Positions 24,746 to 33,882 of a stretch of DNA of 64,000 bases are shown here, piece after piece. The notes under the pieces were generated by a model. It was not told where the DNA came from and searched no databases. It saw nothing but the letters and a program-made list of their open reading frames with translations. Position 1 is the stretch's first letter. Each line of letters opens with the position of its first letter. The stretch comes from an uncultured Oscillospiraceae bacterium (GTDB taxonomy: Bacteria; Bacillota; Clostridia; Oscillospirales; Oscillospiraceae), in NCBI GenBank assembly GCA_934622035.1, contig CAKTVG010000009.1, positions 19,964-83,963 on the forward strand, given 5' to 3'. A program made the position numbers and the translations under genes.

Positions 24746-26281
24746 TTGAGCAATGAACATTATGCGATCGAAATGCTGAACATCACCAAGCGGTTTCCGG
24801 GCATCGTCGCAAATGATAACATCACGCTTCAGTTGAAACCCGGCGAAATCCACGCCCTGCTCGGTGAGAACGGCGCGGGCAAGTCCACCTTGATGAGCGT
24901 TCTCTTCGGCCTGTATCAGCCGGAGGAGGGCATCATCAAAAAAGACGGTGTTGAGGTCAAGATCAATAACCCCAACGACGCCAACGCGCTGGGCATCGGC
25001 ATGGTGCATCAGCATTTTAAGCTGGTCGAGTGCTTCACGGTGCTTGACAACATCATCCTCGGCGTCGAGCCGAACAAGTGCGGCTTCCTGCAAAAGGCGG
25101 ACGCCCGCAAGAAGGTGCTGGAGCTTTCCGAGCGCTACGGCCTGCACGTCGATCCCGACGCGCTGATCGAGGATATTACGGTCGGCATGCAGCAGCGTAC
25201 CGAAATCCTGAAAATGCTCTACCGCGACAACGAAATCCTCATCTTCGACGAGCCGACGGCCGTTCTGACGCCGCAGGAAATCGAAGAGCTGCTTCAGATC
25301 ATGAAGAATCTGGCAGCCGAGGGCAAATCCATCCTCTTTATCTCCCATAAGCTCAACGAGATCATGGAGGTCGCCGACCGCTGCTCCGTCCTGCGCAAGG
25401 GCAAGTACATTGGTACCGTCGAGGTCGCCAACACCACCAAGGCGGAGCTTTCCCGCATGATGGTCGGCCGCGACGTCGAATTCGAGGTGCACAAGGACGA
25501 GGCCAAGCCCGGCGACGTCATTCTGGACGTGGAGGGCCTGACCGTCGCCTCCAAGGTGCATAAGAACAACGCCGTGAAGAACGTCTCCTTCCAGGTCCGC
25601 GCAGGCGAGATCGTCTGCATCGCCGGCATCGACGGCAACGGCCAGACCGAGCTGGTCTACGGCATCAGCGGCCTGGAGCCTGTCGTCTCCGGCAAGGTCA
25701 CGCTCGACGGCAAGGACATCACTCACGCGCCCATCCGTGAGCGCTCCATCCGCGGCATGAGCCACATCCCCGAGGACCGTCACAAGCACGGCCTCGTGCT
25801 GGACTACACGCTGGAGGACAACCTCGTTTTGCAGCGCTATTTCGAGCCGGAGTTCGTCAAGTCGGGCTTCCTCAAGCGTAAAAATATCCGCAGCTACGCC
25901 AACAAGCTCATCGAGCAGTATGACGTCCGCTCCGGTCAGGGCGCGATCACCCTGGCGCGCTCCATGTCCGGCGGCAACCAGCAGAAGGCCATCATCGCCC
26001 GCGAGATCGACAAGGATCCGCAGCTGCTGATCGCCGTGCAGCCCACCCGCGGCCTGGACGTCGGCGCAATCGAGTACATCCACAAGCAGATCGTCGCCCA
26101 GCGCGATAAGAACACGGGCGTCCTGCTCGTCTCTCTGGAGCTGGATGAGGTCATGAGCCTCTCCGACCGCATCCTCGTCATGTACGAGGGCGAGATCGTC
26201 GGCGAGTTTGATCCCAAGAAGACCACCGTCGAGGAGCTGGGCCTGTACATGGCCGGCGCCAAGAGAATGGAGGTGCAGTAA
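24746..26281 (+). CDS. Nucleoside-type ABC importer, double ATPase subunit (YufO/NupO-like)
   Basis: 511-aa tandem ATPase of the sugar/nucleoside importer class. First cassette: Walker A GENGAGKSTLMS, signature VGMQQRTEILKMLYR, Walker B LIFDEPTAVLTP. Second: degenerate Walker A GIDGNGQTEL, signature MSGGNQQKAIIARE and VQPTRGLD in place of Walker B, typical of this family. The start is TTG at 24746, 8 bases after AGGGGAGGAA; no ATG in frame is better placed. It overlaps the next permease gene. Two permeases follow but no BMP-family binding lipoprotein. Confidence 0.93.
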   Translation: MSNEHYAIEMLNITKRFPGIVANDNITLQLKPGEIHALLGENGAGKSTLMSVLFGLYQPEEGIIKKDGVEVKINNPNDANALGIGMVHQHFKLVECFTVLDNIILGVEPNKCGFLQKADARKKVLELSERYGLHVDPDALIEDITVGMQQRTEILKMLYRDNEILIFDEPTAVLTPQEIEELLQIMKNLAAEGKSILFISHKLNEIMEVADRCSVLRKGKYIGTVEVANTTKAELSRMMVGRDVEFEVHKDEAKPGDVILDVEGLTVASKVHKNNAVKNVSFQVRAGEIVCIAGIDGNGQTELVYGISGLEPVVSGKVTLDGKDITHAPIRERSIRGMSHIPEDRHKHGLVLDYTLEDNLVLQRYFEPEFVKSGFLKRKNIRSYANKLIEQYDVRSGQGAITLARSMSGGNQQKAIIAREIDKDPQLLIAVQPTRGLDVGAIEYIHKQIVAQRDKNTGVLLVSLELDEVMSLSDRILVMYEGEIVGEFDPKKTTVEELGLYMAGAKRMEVQ

Positions 26282-27423
26282 TGAAGCAGAAAAAATCCCT
26301 GATCCGCAATGACGGCTTCCAGAGCCTGCTGGCTTCTCTGCTGTGCATTCTCGGCGGCCTCTTGATCGGCTATCTCGTGCTGCTCATCATCGAGCCGAAG
26401 GGCGCGTTTGAAGCCATCGTCGCCGTCATGAAGAACTTTTTCAAGTACGCCAAGGCCACGAAGCGGCTGCAATACTTCGGCCAGACTGTTGTCAAGACGG
26501 TCCCGCTGCTGATGTGTGCGCTGTCCGTCCTGTTTGCCTACAAGGTCGGCATGTTCAACATCGGCGCGGCCGGACAGTATGTTGCGGGCGCCTGCGCCGC
26601 CCTGTTCTTCGCGCTCTATCTCAAGATGCCCTGGTATGTCTGCCTGGTTGCGGCCATCGCAGCGGGCGCACTGCTGGGCGGCATCTCCGGTGTGCTCAAG
26701 ACGGCTTGCAACGTCAATGTCGTCATCTCCGGCATCATGCTCAACTGGATTATCCTGTATGTTACCAACATGGTGCTCGGTTCGGACAGCTTTGCAATCA
26801 AAAACCCCTCCAGCCCCTATACCAAGGGCCTGGTCACCGTCAACGCCTCGGCTATGCTGCCGAAGCTCGGCCTTGACAAGCTGTTCAGCAATGAAAAGAC
26901 CGTCACCATTGCCATCCCGCTGGCTGTGATCATGGCCGTGATCATCTGGGTCCTGCTGAGCAAGACCAAGTTCGGCTATGAGCTCAAGGCCACCGGCTTC
27001 AACCCCAACGCCGCGAAGTACTGCGGCATGAAGGAAAACCGCAATATCGTCCTGACCATGCTGATCGCGGGCGGCCTTGCCGGTATGGGCGCGGCGCTGT
27101 ATTACCTGACCGGCATCGAGGAATGGCAGACCAATATCTCCTCCGTTCCGGATATGGGCTTCAACGGCATCGCGGTCGCCTTCCTTGGCAACCTCAATCC
27201 GCTCGGCTGCATTCTTTCGGCCTACTTCATCCAGCATATCACCATCGGCGGCGGCAACGTCAACCTTCAGGTCTACTGTTCTCAGATCTCCAGCCTGATC
27301 TCCGCACTGATCATCTATCTGTGCGCGTTCGCCCCGTTCTTCAAGTCCGTCCTCAAACGAAGCATCCGCAGATATGACGAGAAAAAGGCTGCTTCTGCGC
27401 ACAAGGAAGGAGGCAATCAATAA
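26281..27423 (+). CDS. Nucleoside-type ABC importer permease (YufP/NupP-like)
   Basis: 380-aa membrane protein with about ten helices. It has the BPD_transp_2 pattern KVGMFNIGAAGQYVAG, GALLGGISGVLKTACNVNVVISGIMLNW in shorter pieces, and the C-terminal GMGAALYYLTG and GFNGIAVAFLGNLNPLG. It starts on the stop codon of the ATPase gene (TAATG). Confidence 0.92.
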   Translation: MKQKKSLIRNDGFQSLLASLLCILGGLLIGYLVLLIIEPKGAFEAIVAVMKNFFKYAKATKRLQYFGQTVVKTVPLLMCALSVLFAYKVGMFNIGAAGQYVAGACAALFFALYLKMPWYVCLVAAIAAGALLGGISGVLKTACNVNVVISGIMLNWIILYVTNMVLGSDSFAIKNPSSPYTKGLVTVNASAMLPKLGLDKLFSNEKTVTIAIPLAVIMAVIIWVLLSKTKFGYELKATGFNPNAAKYCGMKENRNIVLTMLIAGGLAGMGAALYYLTGIEEWQTNISSVPDMGFNGIAVAFLGNLNPLGCILSAYFIQHITIGGGNVNLQVYCSQISSLISALIIYLCAFAPFFKSVLKRSIRRYDEKKAASAHKEGGNQ

Positions 27424-28367
27424 TGGCACTGCTGCTTCAGTACACCCTGATTTTTGCCTCCGTTCTGCTGCTGGTCGCCCTCGGCGGCTGCTTCGCAGAG
27501 CGCTCCGGCATCATCAACATCGGCCTTGAGGGCATCATGGTCATTGGCGCGCTTGGCGGCGCACTGGCAATGAAATTCATTCCCGTTTCCGTCGGCGCTC
27601 CCGTGATGATCCTCGCGACCATCGCCGCCAGCGTTTTGTCCGGCATGATTTATTCGCTGCTGCTGGCCATCCCGGCGATCAATTTCAATGCCGACCAGAC
27701 CATCACCGGTACGGCAATGAACATTCTTGCCACTGCTGCGGCAACCGTTGCGGTCAAGGCGATGAACACCGCCGCCTCCGGCGGCAGCGACGTCTCCTCC
27801 GAGATCTCCTACATTCAGGCAAAGGACGCTTTCATCGTCCGTTTTGGCACCTTCGAGTTCAACTGGTTCATGCTCGTTGCGCTCATCGCGCTCGTTGCAG
27901 CCTACATCGTGCTGTATAAGACCCGCTTCGGTCTGAGAATGCGCGCCTGCGGCGAGCATCCCCAGGCGGCGGACTCCGTCGGCATCAATGTTTACAAAAT
28001 GCGCTATGCCGGCACGCTCATCTCCGGCGCGCTCGGCGGTCTTGGCGGCATCGTCTTCATCACCGCCGGCGTCAGCGTCTGGAAATTCGAGCTCGGTGTC
28101 ACGGGCTTCGGCTTCCTCGCTCTGGCCGTTATGATCTTCGGTGCATGGCACCCGGTCAAAATCGCCCTCGCGGCTCTGCTGTTCGGCTTCTTCCGCGCCC
28201 TGGGCAACACCTACTCCGGCCTGTCCTTCATGGAGGCGCTGAATCTGCCCAGCTATGTATATAACATGCTGCCATACATCGTCTCTCTGATCGTCCTCGC
28301 TCTGACCTCCAAGAAGTCCAGAGCGCCGAAGGCGGAGGGCATCCCCTACGACAAGGGTCAGCGCTGA
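27423..28367 (+). CDS. Nucleoside-type ABC importer permease (YufQ/NupQ-like)
   Basis: 314-aa partner permease with about eight helices. It shows the paired family motif ERSGIINIGLEGIMVIGALG, then AINFNADQTITGTAMNI and GFGFLALAVMIFGAWHPV. Its start overlaps the previous stop. The three-gene layout equals Bacillus nupOPQ minus the first, binding-protein gene. Confidence 0.92.
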   Translation: MALLLQYTLIFASVLLLVALGGCFAERSGIINIGLEGIMVIGALGGALAMKFIPVSVGAPVMILATIAASVLSGMIYSLLLAIPAINFNADQTITGTAMNILATAAATVAVKAMNTAASGGSDVSSEISYIQAKDAFIVRFGTFEFNWFMLVALIALVAAYIVLYKTRFGLRMRACGEHPQAADSVGINVYKMRYAGTLISGALGGLGGIVFITAGVSVWKFELGVTGFGFLALAVMIFGAWHPVKIALAALLFGFFRALGNTYSGLSFMEALNLPSYVYNMLPYIVSLIVLALTSKKSRAPKAEGIPYDKGQR

Positions 28368-28381
28368 CCGCGTTTTAGCAG

Positions 28382-28411
28382 ATTTGTCCTATCCCGCGGG
28401 ATAGGACAAAT
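28382..28411. promoter_or_regulatory. Perfect 30-bp palindrome before udk
   Basis: The half ATTTGTCCTATCCCG is followed directly by its exact complement, 15 bases after the permease stop and 29 before the udk start. As RNA it folds into a long stem with a tiny loop but has no T run after it, so it may be either an operator or an intercistronic hairpin. Confidence 0.6.
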
Positions 28412-28439
28412 TGCTGATTACCATAGGAGAAACAGAAAT

Positions 28440-29069
28440 ATGTCAAATATCATTGTCATCGGCATTGCAGGCGGCAGCGGCAGCGGCAAGACCACCCTGA
28501 TGAAAAACCTGATCGCTCGTTTTCAGGACGACGTCACCGTCCTGAGCCACGACAACTACTACCGCCCCTATGACGAGCTGACCATTGAGGAGCGCCGCAA
28601 GGTCAATTACGACCACCCCGACGCCTTCGACACCGGAATGATGAACGAGCACCTCAAGCAGCTCAAAGCCGGCAAGCCGATCCAATGTCCGATCTATGAC
28701 TATGCGACCTATTCCCGCAGCGAGGAGACGACGCTGGTCGTGCCGAAGAAGGTCATTCTGGTCGAGGGCATCCTGATTTTTGAGAACAAGGCGCTCTGCG
28801 AGCAGATGGACATCAAGATCTTCGTGGATACGGACGCCGATGTCCGCCTCATCCGCCGCATTAAACGCGATGTCGCCAAGCGCGGCAGAAGCCTGGAATC
28901 TGTCCTGTCACAGTATCTGGCGACGGTCAAGCCCATGCATGAGCAGTTCGTCGAGCCGAGCAAGAAGAACGCCGATCTGGTTGTTCTCGAGGGAGGCAAG
29001 AACCTCGTCGCACTGGAAATGATCATCGACCGCATCCAGCGGCACATCGACCACTGCGAGAATATTTAA
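28440..29069 (+). CDS. udk: Uridine kinase
   Basis: Phosphorylates uridine (and cytidine) to the monophosphate for pyrimidine salvage. The 209-aa protein has Walker A GIAGGSGSGKTTLMKNL, the substrate segment HDNYYRPYDELTIEERRKVNYDHPDAFD and the lid RLIRRIKRDVAKRGR. ATG follows AGGAGAAA. Its place after a nucleoside importer suggests coupled uptake and trapping. Confidence 0.93.
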   Translation: MSNIIVIGIAGGSGSGKTTLMKNLIARFQDDVTVLSHDNYYRPYDELTIEERRKVNYDHPDAFDTGMMNEHLKQLKAGKPIQCPIYDYATYSRSEETTLVVPKKVILVEGILIFENKALCEQMDIKIFVDTDADVRLIRRIKRDVAKRGRSLESVLSQYLATVKPMHEQFVEPSKKNADLVVLEGGKNLVALEMIIDRIQRHIDHCENI

Positions 29070-29119
29070 AACCGGCCGGGCGCTTTGCCATGGCGAAACC
29101 CGAACCGGAAAGCCAAAGG

Positions 29120-29152
29120 AACCCCCGCTGACAAATGTCAGCGGGGGTTCCT
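29120..29152 (+). terminator. Rho-independent terminator after udk
   Basis: Thirteen-bp perfect arms AACCCCCGCTGAC / GTCAGCGGGGGTT, loop AAAT, tail CCTT. Confidence 0.75.
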
Positions 29153-29185
29153 TGCGCCGTTGAAGAATGTCCGTAGGGAACGGAT

Positions 29186-29322
29186 TTCCAGTCCCGCGTG
29201 CAGGAATTTGCAAATCTGTGACTGCCTGCACCGGGCACGGCACGCCGTGCCCCTACGAAATGGTTCGAATTATACTGTATTGCGTAGGGCGGCACACACG
29301 TGTGCCGCCGCGGGCGAATGCA
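29186..29322 (-). repeat. Dispersed GC-rich repeat, copy 5 (long form)
   Basis: Minus strand: CGGCACACGTGTGTGCCG, GTAGGGGCACGGCGTGCCGT and GCAGGCAGTCACAGATTTGC. It is the palindromic-core variant (GGCACGGC/GCCGTGCC) between convergent udk and the nuclease gene. Confidence 0.75.
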
Positions 29323-29329
29323 AAAAAAC

Positions 29330-30193
29330 TCAGGGATTGCAGCTTCCGCAGGGGCTATAGCCCTGGGCAATCAGATCCTCGCGCTCGCCGGTGTATTCCT
29401 GCTTGTTTTCCGGGCGGATGCTCTGCACGGAGGAGCAGTCCGGGCGGTGGAACTTGTGCGAGCTGGTGTTGAGAATATAGGTCTGGTCCTGCGGCTGCGC
29501 TGCGGTCACGGGCGCAAGGCTGCTCTTGCCTGTGGCATAGTCGATCTCGATGCCGGGCTGGCAGTTGTAGACGAAGACGCAGAAGTGGACGTCGTCGTCC
29601 TCCATGGACAGCCCCTCCATCAGAACGCCGCGGGCGACCAGCTCGTCGCCGGAGAAGATGGGCGTGACGCGGTAGAGCACATGCTGCTCCGTCTCCTTGA
29701 CATAGTCGGCAACCAGATTTTCAAAGGGCAGCATGCCCTGCACATTCAGGTAGCGCGTGCCGGTGATGAGATTGCACTCGTTGGCGTTCTCGCCGGTGAG
29801 CTGATAGCCGATGAGGTGGCAGCGGTTATAGAGATATTTTCCGTCGACGATGTCATATTTCGCCGTCTGCCAGCCGGAGGGCCGGACCTGGCCGATGCTG
29901 CCGCGCTTTTCCGTGGGCATCAGGTCCACGCCGACGCAGGCATAGGCGACGCCGCAGCGGCCCAGCTCGTCGAGGTCGCTATAGCGCTCGAAGGAGACGG
30001 TGGTGTAGTCGGTTTGGGTGAAATAGGGGTCGTTGTTGTTGACGGCCACATAGGGCTGGCCGTCGAATTCCGGAATTTGCTCCAGCGAGAACGCGGCGTC
30101 GGCGGCCGTGGATTCGCTTGGTGCGGCAGGCGCCGGAACGCAGGCCGCCAGACAGAGAATGCAGACAAGGAAGACTGCAAGCAGACGTTTCAT
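29330..30193 (-). CDS. Exported DNA/RNA non-specific endonuclease with a C-terminal Cys/His domain
   Basis: A lipoprotein-like signal (MKRLLAVFLVCILCLAAC) leads a 287-aa product. The nuclease domain (~75-215) has KYLYNRCHLIGYQLTGEN, with the catalytic His of the NRxH form of the DRGH motif, and ECNLITGTRYLNVQG with the metal-binding Asn, as in Endonuclea_NS_2 DNases. The last ~50 residues (TSSHKFHRPDCSSVQSI, then YSPCGSCNP) look like an Ada-type metal-binding module. ATG at 30193 follows AAAGGAGAT and overlaps the upstream stop. Likely a surface nuclease for DNA scavenging. Confidence 0.87.
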   Translation of the reverse strand: MKRLLAVFLVCILCLAACVPAPAAPSESTAADAAFSLEQIPEFDGQPYVAVNNNDPYFTQTDYTTVSFERYSDLDELGRCGVAYACVGVDLMPTEKRGSIGQVRPSGWQTAKYDIVDGKYLYNRCHLIGYQLTGENANECNLITGTRYLNVQGMLPFENLVADYVKETEQHVLYRVTPIFSGDELVARGVLMEGLSMEDDDVHFCVFVYNCQPGIEIDYATGKSSLAPVTAAQPQDQTYILNTSSHKFHRPDCSSVQSIRPENKQEYTGEREDLIAQGYSPCGSCNP

Positions 30194-30579
30194 TTGGTAT
30201 AGATCTCCTTTGTAATAAGGGCGTGAGAGTGACCGGCGAGCGGCTCGGCGTAGCGCAGATTCCATCGGCTTAGGTCGTAGGGCAGGTGCTCGTCGGCGGG
30301 GTAATCGCGGTCCCAGCGATAGAGGATCAGCTCCTCCGGCGCATCGGGAAGGGGCAGCGCCTCAGCAAAGCAGGCTTCGCCCGGCTTGGCCGCCGTGAGA
30401 AAATCCTCGCTGACGGCGATGTGCTCCGGCCATGCGGCAAACAGCGGCGCGGATGCGGCGCTCATGCGCACGGGCGCATAGTGCGCGGCGATGTCGGCCG
30501 CGACGGCGCGGTCGCGGCTCTGCCGCCGGTGGTTGAAGGAAAGACCATTGGTTTTGTCCACACAGACGATCAGCTTCAT
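30190..30579 (-). CDS. Conserved clostridial protein of unknown function, 129 aa
   Basis: Begins MKLIVCVDKTNGLSFNHRRQSRDR, a pattern I associate with a small clostridial family sometimes named ribonuclease Z by error; nothing here resembles the metallo-beta-lactamase fold of RNase Z. No signal or membrane segment. It ends with LITKEIYTK and overlaps the nuclease start by four bases, so the two are co-translated. Function unknown. Confidence 0.75.
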   Translation of the reverse strand: MKLIVCVDKTNGLSFNHRRQSRDRAVAADIAAHYAPVRMSAASAPLFAAWPEHIAVSEDFLTAAKPGEACFAEALPLPDAPEELILYRWDRDYPADEHLPYDLSRWNLRYAEPLAGHSHALITKEIYTK

Positions 30580-30589
30580 AGTCTGCCTC

Positions 30590-31507
30590 CTAGCCCCAGA
30601 GCCCGGAAAGCAGCGTCACGGCAATACCGGACAGGGCGCTCAGGGCGAAAAGCGCTGCGGTGATGACGATGTTTTCCTTTCGGTTCCGGTTCGTGCGGAA
30701 CAGGACAAGCAGGCCGATGCCCGCATTGGACAGCAGTCCTGCGAACAGGCCGCCCAGACCCAGCACGCCGGAAAGATAGGATTCCGTGATGACGACGGAG
30801 ACGGAGCAGTTGGGAATCAGACCCAGAAGCGCCAGCAGCACTTCGCCGATCACCGGCTTGGAGAGGATCGTCCCGGAGAGCCTGTCCACGCCGATGAAGG
30901 CAAAGAGCAGATTCAGAACGATGTTGACGGCGATGAGCATCAGGCCGATCTTGAGCGTGTGCTTCAGAGCGGAGAGGAAGACATTGCCCTCCTCCTCGTC
31001 GCAGGCACAGTGCTCACGCTCACAGAAGCTGTGGATATCCTTGCTGCTGCGCAGCCATTTGCCCAGAAGCGCGTCGGCAAGATAGCCCAGCGCAATGCCC
31101 AGCGCCGCCTTGGCCAGCACGATCAGAACGATGCTGCGCAGGCCGATGGAGCCGCGCTCGGTCAGGCTCGAGAGCATGATGGGCAGCATCTCGTCCGAGG
31201 TGGCAAAGAAGACGGCCAGCATCGTGCCGACGGTGATGGAGCCGGTGGAAAACAGGCTCGCCGCCGCGCCGGAGATGCCGCACTGCGGCACAATGCCGAG
31301 CAGGCCGCCCAGCGCAGGCCCGGCCTTGCGGGAGTAGCCGTTGAGAATCCGCTCGTTGAATTTTTCGCTGCGCTCCAGAAGCTCCATCAGAAGATAGGCC
31401 AGGAACAGAATGGGAAGGCTCAGCAGCCCGTCCAGCGCGCCGTCCTTCAGCGCGTCGAGCGCAAGGGCTGCGCCGTGCGCGTGCGTTGCCGCATGCAGAA
31501 AGGTCAA
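30590..31507 (-). CDS. ArsP_2-type membrane transporter (putative Mn/As efflux)
   Basis: 305-aa protein with about ten helices in two halves. Each half carries a related loop: GIVPQCGISGAAASLFSTG and GLIPNCSVSVVITESYLSG, the hallmark of the ArsP_2/DUF2899 family annotated as putative manganese or organoarsenical transporters. A cytosolic Cys/His/Asp stretch, CEREHCACDEEEG, between the halves could bind metal. Start is TTG at 31507 with AAAAGGAG 8 bases upstream. It lies 10 bases before the next gene and 25 after the hydratase gene. Substrate uncertain. Confidence 0.8.
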   Translation of the reverse strand: MTFLHAATHAHGAALALDALKDGALDGLLSLPILFLAYLLMELLERSEKFNERILNGYSRKAGPALGGLLGIVPQCGISGAAASLFSTGSITVGTMLAVFFATSDEMLPIMLSSLTERGSIGLRSIVLIVLAKAALGIALGYLADALLGKWLRSSKDIHSFCEREHCACDEEEGNVFLSALKHTLKIGLMLIAVNIVLNLLFAFIGVDRLSGTILSKPVIGEVLLALLGLIPNCSVSVVITESYLSGVLGLGGLFAGLLSNAGIGLLVLFRTNRNRKENIVITAALFALSALSGIAVTLLSGLWG

Positions 31508-31532
31508 AGAAAACGCTCCTTTTCAGGGGAAA

Positions 31533-33752
31533 TCAGCGATTTCCCGCGTAGTAATTGATGAGGCAGCCGGAGAGGATGATCTCGCGCTCCTCGCGGCTGA
31601 GGTTCGACAGGCAGAGCGTCAGCGGCGTGCGCCGTTCTCCCTGCAAAAGTACCGCCTCGATGCGCTCCGCGCCGCTTTCCAGCGCCGTGCGGATGGCCGG
31701 AATCCAGACACGGTCGCCCGGCTGGATGCGGTACTCTGCAATATGCTCCACCGTGAAGGGCAGCATGCCCCAGTTGATGACGTTGCTGCGGTAGCGCTTG
31801 GTCGCGTAGTCCTCGCAGAAATTGGCCACGCCGCCCAGCACGCGCTGGCAGGAGGCCGCCTGCTCTCGGGCAGAGCCGTCGCCGGGGCGCAGAGACATGA
31901 CCGCGCTGCCGAAGCCGGTCGTGCGCGGGTCGAAGCCCTGTCCGGCAAAGTCGTCCGGGCAGCTGCGGCGCTGTGCCTCCTGCGCCCGCACGGCCTTGGC
32001 GCGGCAGACATAGGCCGGATCCTTGCGGCTTAAGGCGAACTCGCTCAGCTTTTCGGGGTTGCTGCGGTAAGAGGACGTTTCGCCGGAGGGGATCAGCTCG
32101 TCCGTCGTGGTGACGGGATCATAGATGGCCGAGGCGACGGTGACGAGCAGGTTTTCCGGCAGGGCGATCTGCTTGGGCCAGTCGGCGATGTTCGGCCCGA
32201 AGACCAGCTCCTGCGCGGGGTCGGGCTTGCCGACGCCGTGATAAACGCGGGAATAGGACGCGGGGTCGAAATGATAGTCGAGATAAGCGGGATCCTCCGT
32301 CAGCGCTTCCAGCTCCGTGGCGGGGGTGATCGCGCCGCCGTTCAGCGCGGAGGCCGCAATGGAGCGCGCGTCCATCAGGGCGACGTAGGCCGTCTGCCCC
32401 TGCGTGGGCTTGGAGCCCTCACGGTTGGGGAAGTTGCGCGTGGAGTGGCGGATGGAGAAGGCGCCGTTGGCCGGGACGTCGCCCGCGCCGAAGCAGGGGC
32501 CGCAGAAGGCACTGCGGATGCTCGCGCCGCTTTCCATCAGCTTTTCCAACGCACCGCTGCGCATCAGCTCGAGGAAGACGGGCTGGCTGGCGGGGTAGCA
32601 GGAGAGCCAGAAATGGCCGTCGCCCAGCGCTCTGCCGTTCAGGATTTCCGCGGCCTTGACGAGATTCTGATAGGTGCCGCCGGAGCAGCCCGCAATCACG
32701 CCCTGATCGGCGTAGAATTTTCCGTTCCGGATCTTCTCCCGCAGGGAGGTGGGCTTCTGCTTCAGGCTGAGGGCGCGGACGGTTTCCTCATCCACCGCGT
32801 GCAGCAGGTCATCCAGATTCTCGTTGAACACGCGGATGGGGTAGGCGTTGGAGGGGTGGAAGGGCAGGGCGATCATCGGCTCGACCCCGGAGAGGTCAAT
32901 GACGATGCCCATATCGTAGGCGGCGTTTTCCTGCGGTGCAAGCTCATGGTAGGCCTCCGGCCTGCCATGGACGGACAGAGCGCAGCGCACCGTCTCGTCC
33001 GTCTGCCAGACGGAGGAAAGGCAGCTTGTCTCCGTGGTCATGACATCGATGCCGTTGCGATAGTCGATGGACAGGTTGGCAATGCCGTCGCCGAAGAATT
33101 CCAGCACGCTGTTTTTGACCAGTCCCTTGGGGAAGGTCGCGGCGATGAGCGCCAGCGCCACGTCCTGCGGGCCGACGCCCGCGCGGGGCTTGCCCGTCAG
33201 CTGCACGCCGACGACACGCGGATAAGAGATGTCATACGTGCGGCACAGCAGCTGCTTGACCAGCTCCGGCCCGCCCTCGCCAATGGCCAGCGTGCCGTAA
33301 GCGCCGTAGCGCGTGTGCGAATCCGAGCCGAGGATCATCCGGCCGCTGCCGGCGTACATTTCGCGCATGTAGCTGTGGATGACCGCCTGATGCGCCGGGA
33401 CGAACTCGCCGCCGTAGCGCTTCGCGGCGGACAGGCCGAAGACGTGATCGTCCTCGTTGATCGTGCCGCCCACGGCGCACAGGGAGTTGTGGCAGTTTGT
33501 CAGAACGTAGGGCAGGGGGAATTCCTTCAGCCCGGATGCCCGCGCGGTCTGAATGATGCCGACGTAGGTAATATCGTGCGACGCCATGGCGTCGAATTTC
33601 AGCTTCAGCGACTCCATGGAGCCGGAGGTGTTGTGCGCCTTCAAAATGCGGTAGGTCATCGTGCCGCTGCGGTCGCCGGCGCAGCCTGCCTCGCGCGCAG
33701 GAACCAGCCGCCCGCCGCGGAAAAGCATTCCTTCATTATAAATCTGTATCAT
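31533..33752 (-). CDS. Aconitase-family hydratase (YbhJ-like)
   Basis: 739-aa [4Fe-4S] dehydratase-fold protein. It has SDSHTRYGAYGTLAIGEGG near residue ~140, substrate-side GCSGGTYQN, the cluster-type GPCFGAGDVPANGAFS segment and RHSTRNFPNREGS, and a C-terminal swivel domain with YKR/SNVINWG pieces. Compared with aconitase, the third cluster ligand region is short and the family is often called hydratase without known substrate. ATG at 33752 follows CGGAGGC. It is transcribed from its own promoter as first gene of a four-gene minus-strand unit. It may not act in a citric acid cycle. Confidence 0.82.
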   Translation of the reverse strand: MIQIYNEGMLFRGGRLVPAREAGCAGDRSGTMTYRILKAHNTSGSMESLKLKFDAMASHDITYVGIIQTARASGLKEFPLPYVLTNCHNSLCAVGGTINEDDHVFGLSAAKRYGGEFVPAHQAVIHSYMREMYAGSGRMILGSDSHTRYGAYGTLAIGEGGPELVKQLLCRTYDISYPRVVGVQLTGKPRAGVGPQDVALALIAATFPKGLVKNSVLEFFGDGIANLSIDYRNGIDVMTTETSCLSSVWQTDETVRCALSVHGRPEAYHELAPQENAAYDMGIVIDLSGVEPMIALPFHPSNAYPIRVFNENLDDLLHAVDEETVRALSLKQKPTSLREKIRNGKFYADQGVIAGCSGGTYQNLVKAAEILNGRALGDGHFWLSCYPASQPVFLELMRSGALEKLMESGASIRSAFCGPCFGAGDVPANGAFSIRHSTRNFPNREGSKPTQGQTAYVALMDARSIAASALNGGAITPATELEALTEDPAYLDYHFDPASYSRVYHGVGKPDPAQELVFGPNIADWPKQIALPENLLVTVASAIYDPVTTTDELIPSGETSSYRSNPEKLSEFALSRKDPAYVCRAKAVRAQEAQRRSCPDDFAGQGFDPRTTGFGSAVMSLRPGDGSAREQAASCQRVLGGVANFCEDYATKRYRSNVINWGMLPFTVEHIAEYRIQPGDRVWIPAIRTALESGAERIEAVLLQGERRTPLTLCLSNLSREEREIILSGCLINYYAGNR

Positions 33753-33781
33753 TGGTTTGCCTCCGAATTTCATTCCTATAG

Positions 33782-33810
33782 AATATACACAAAACGTGGG
33801 GGAAATGCAA
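33782..33810 (-). promoter_or_regulatory. Promoter of the hydratase operon
   Basis: On the minus strand TTGCAT (33810-33805), 17-base spacer, TATATT (33787-33782). Confidence 0.65.
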
Positions 33811-33882
33811 GCAAATCAGGAACTTTTTTCCATTGCACCACGAATTTTGGATAAAAATGCAGCGCCTTTCCCCACTTTCGCC

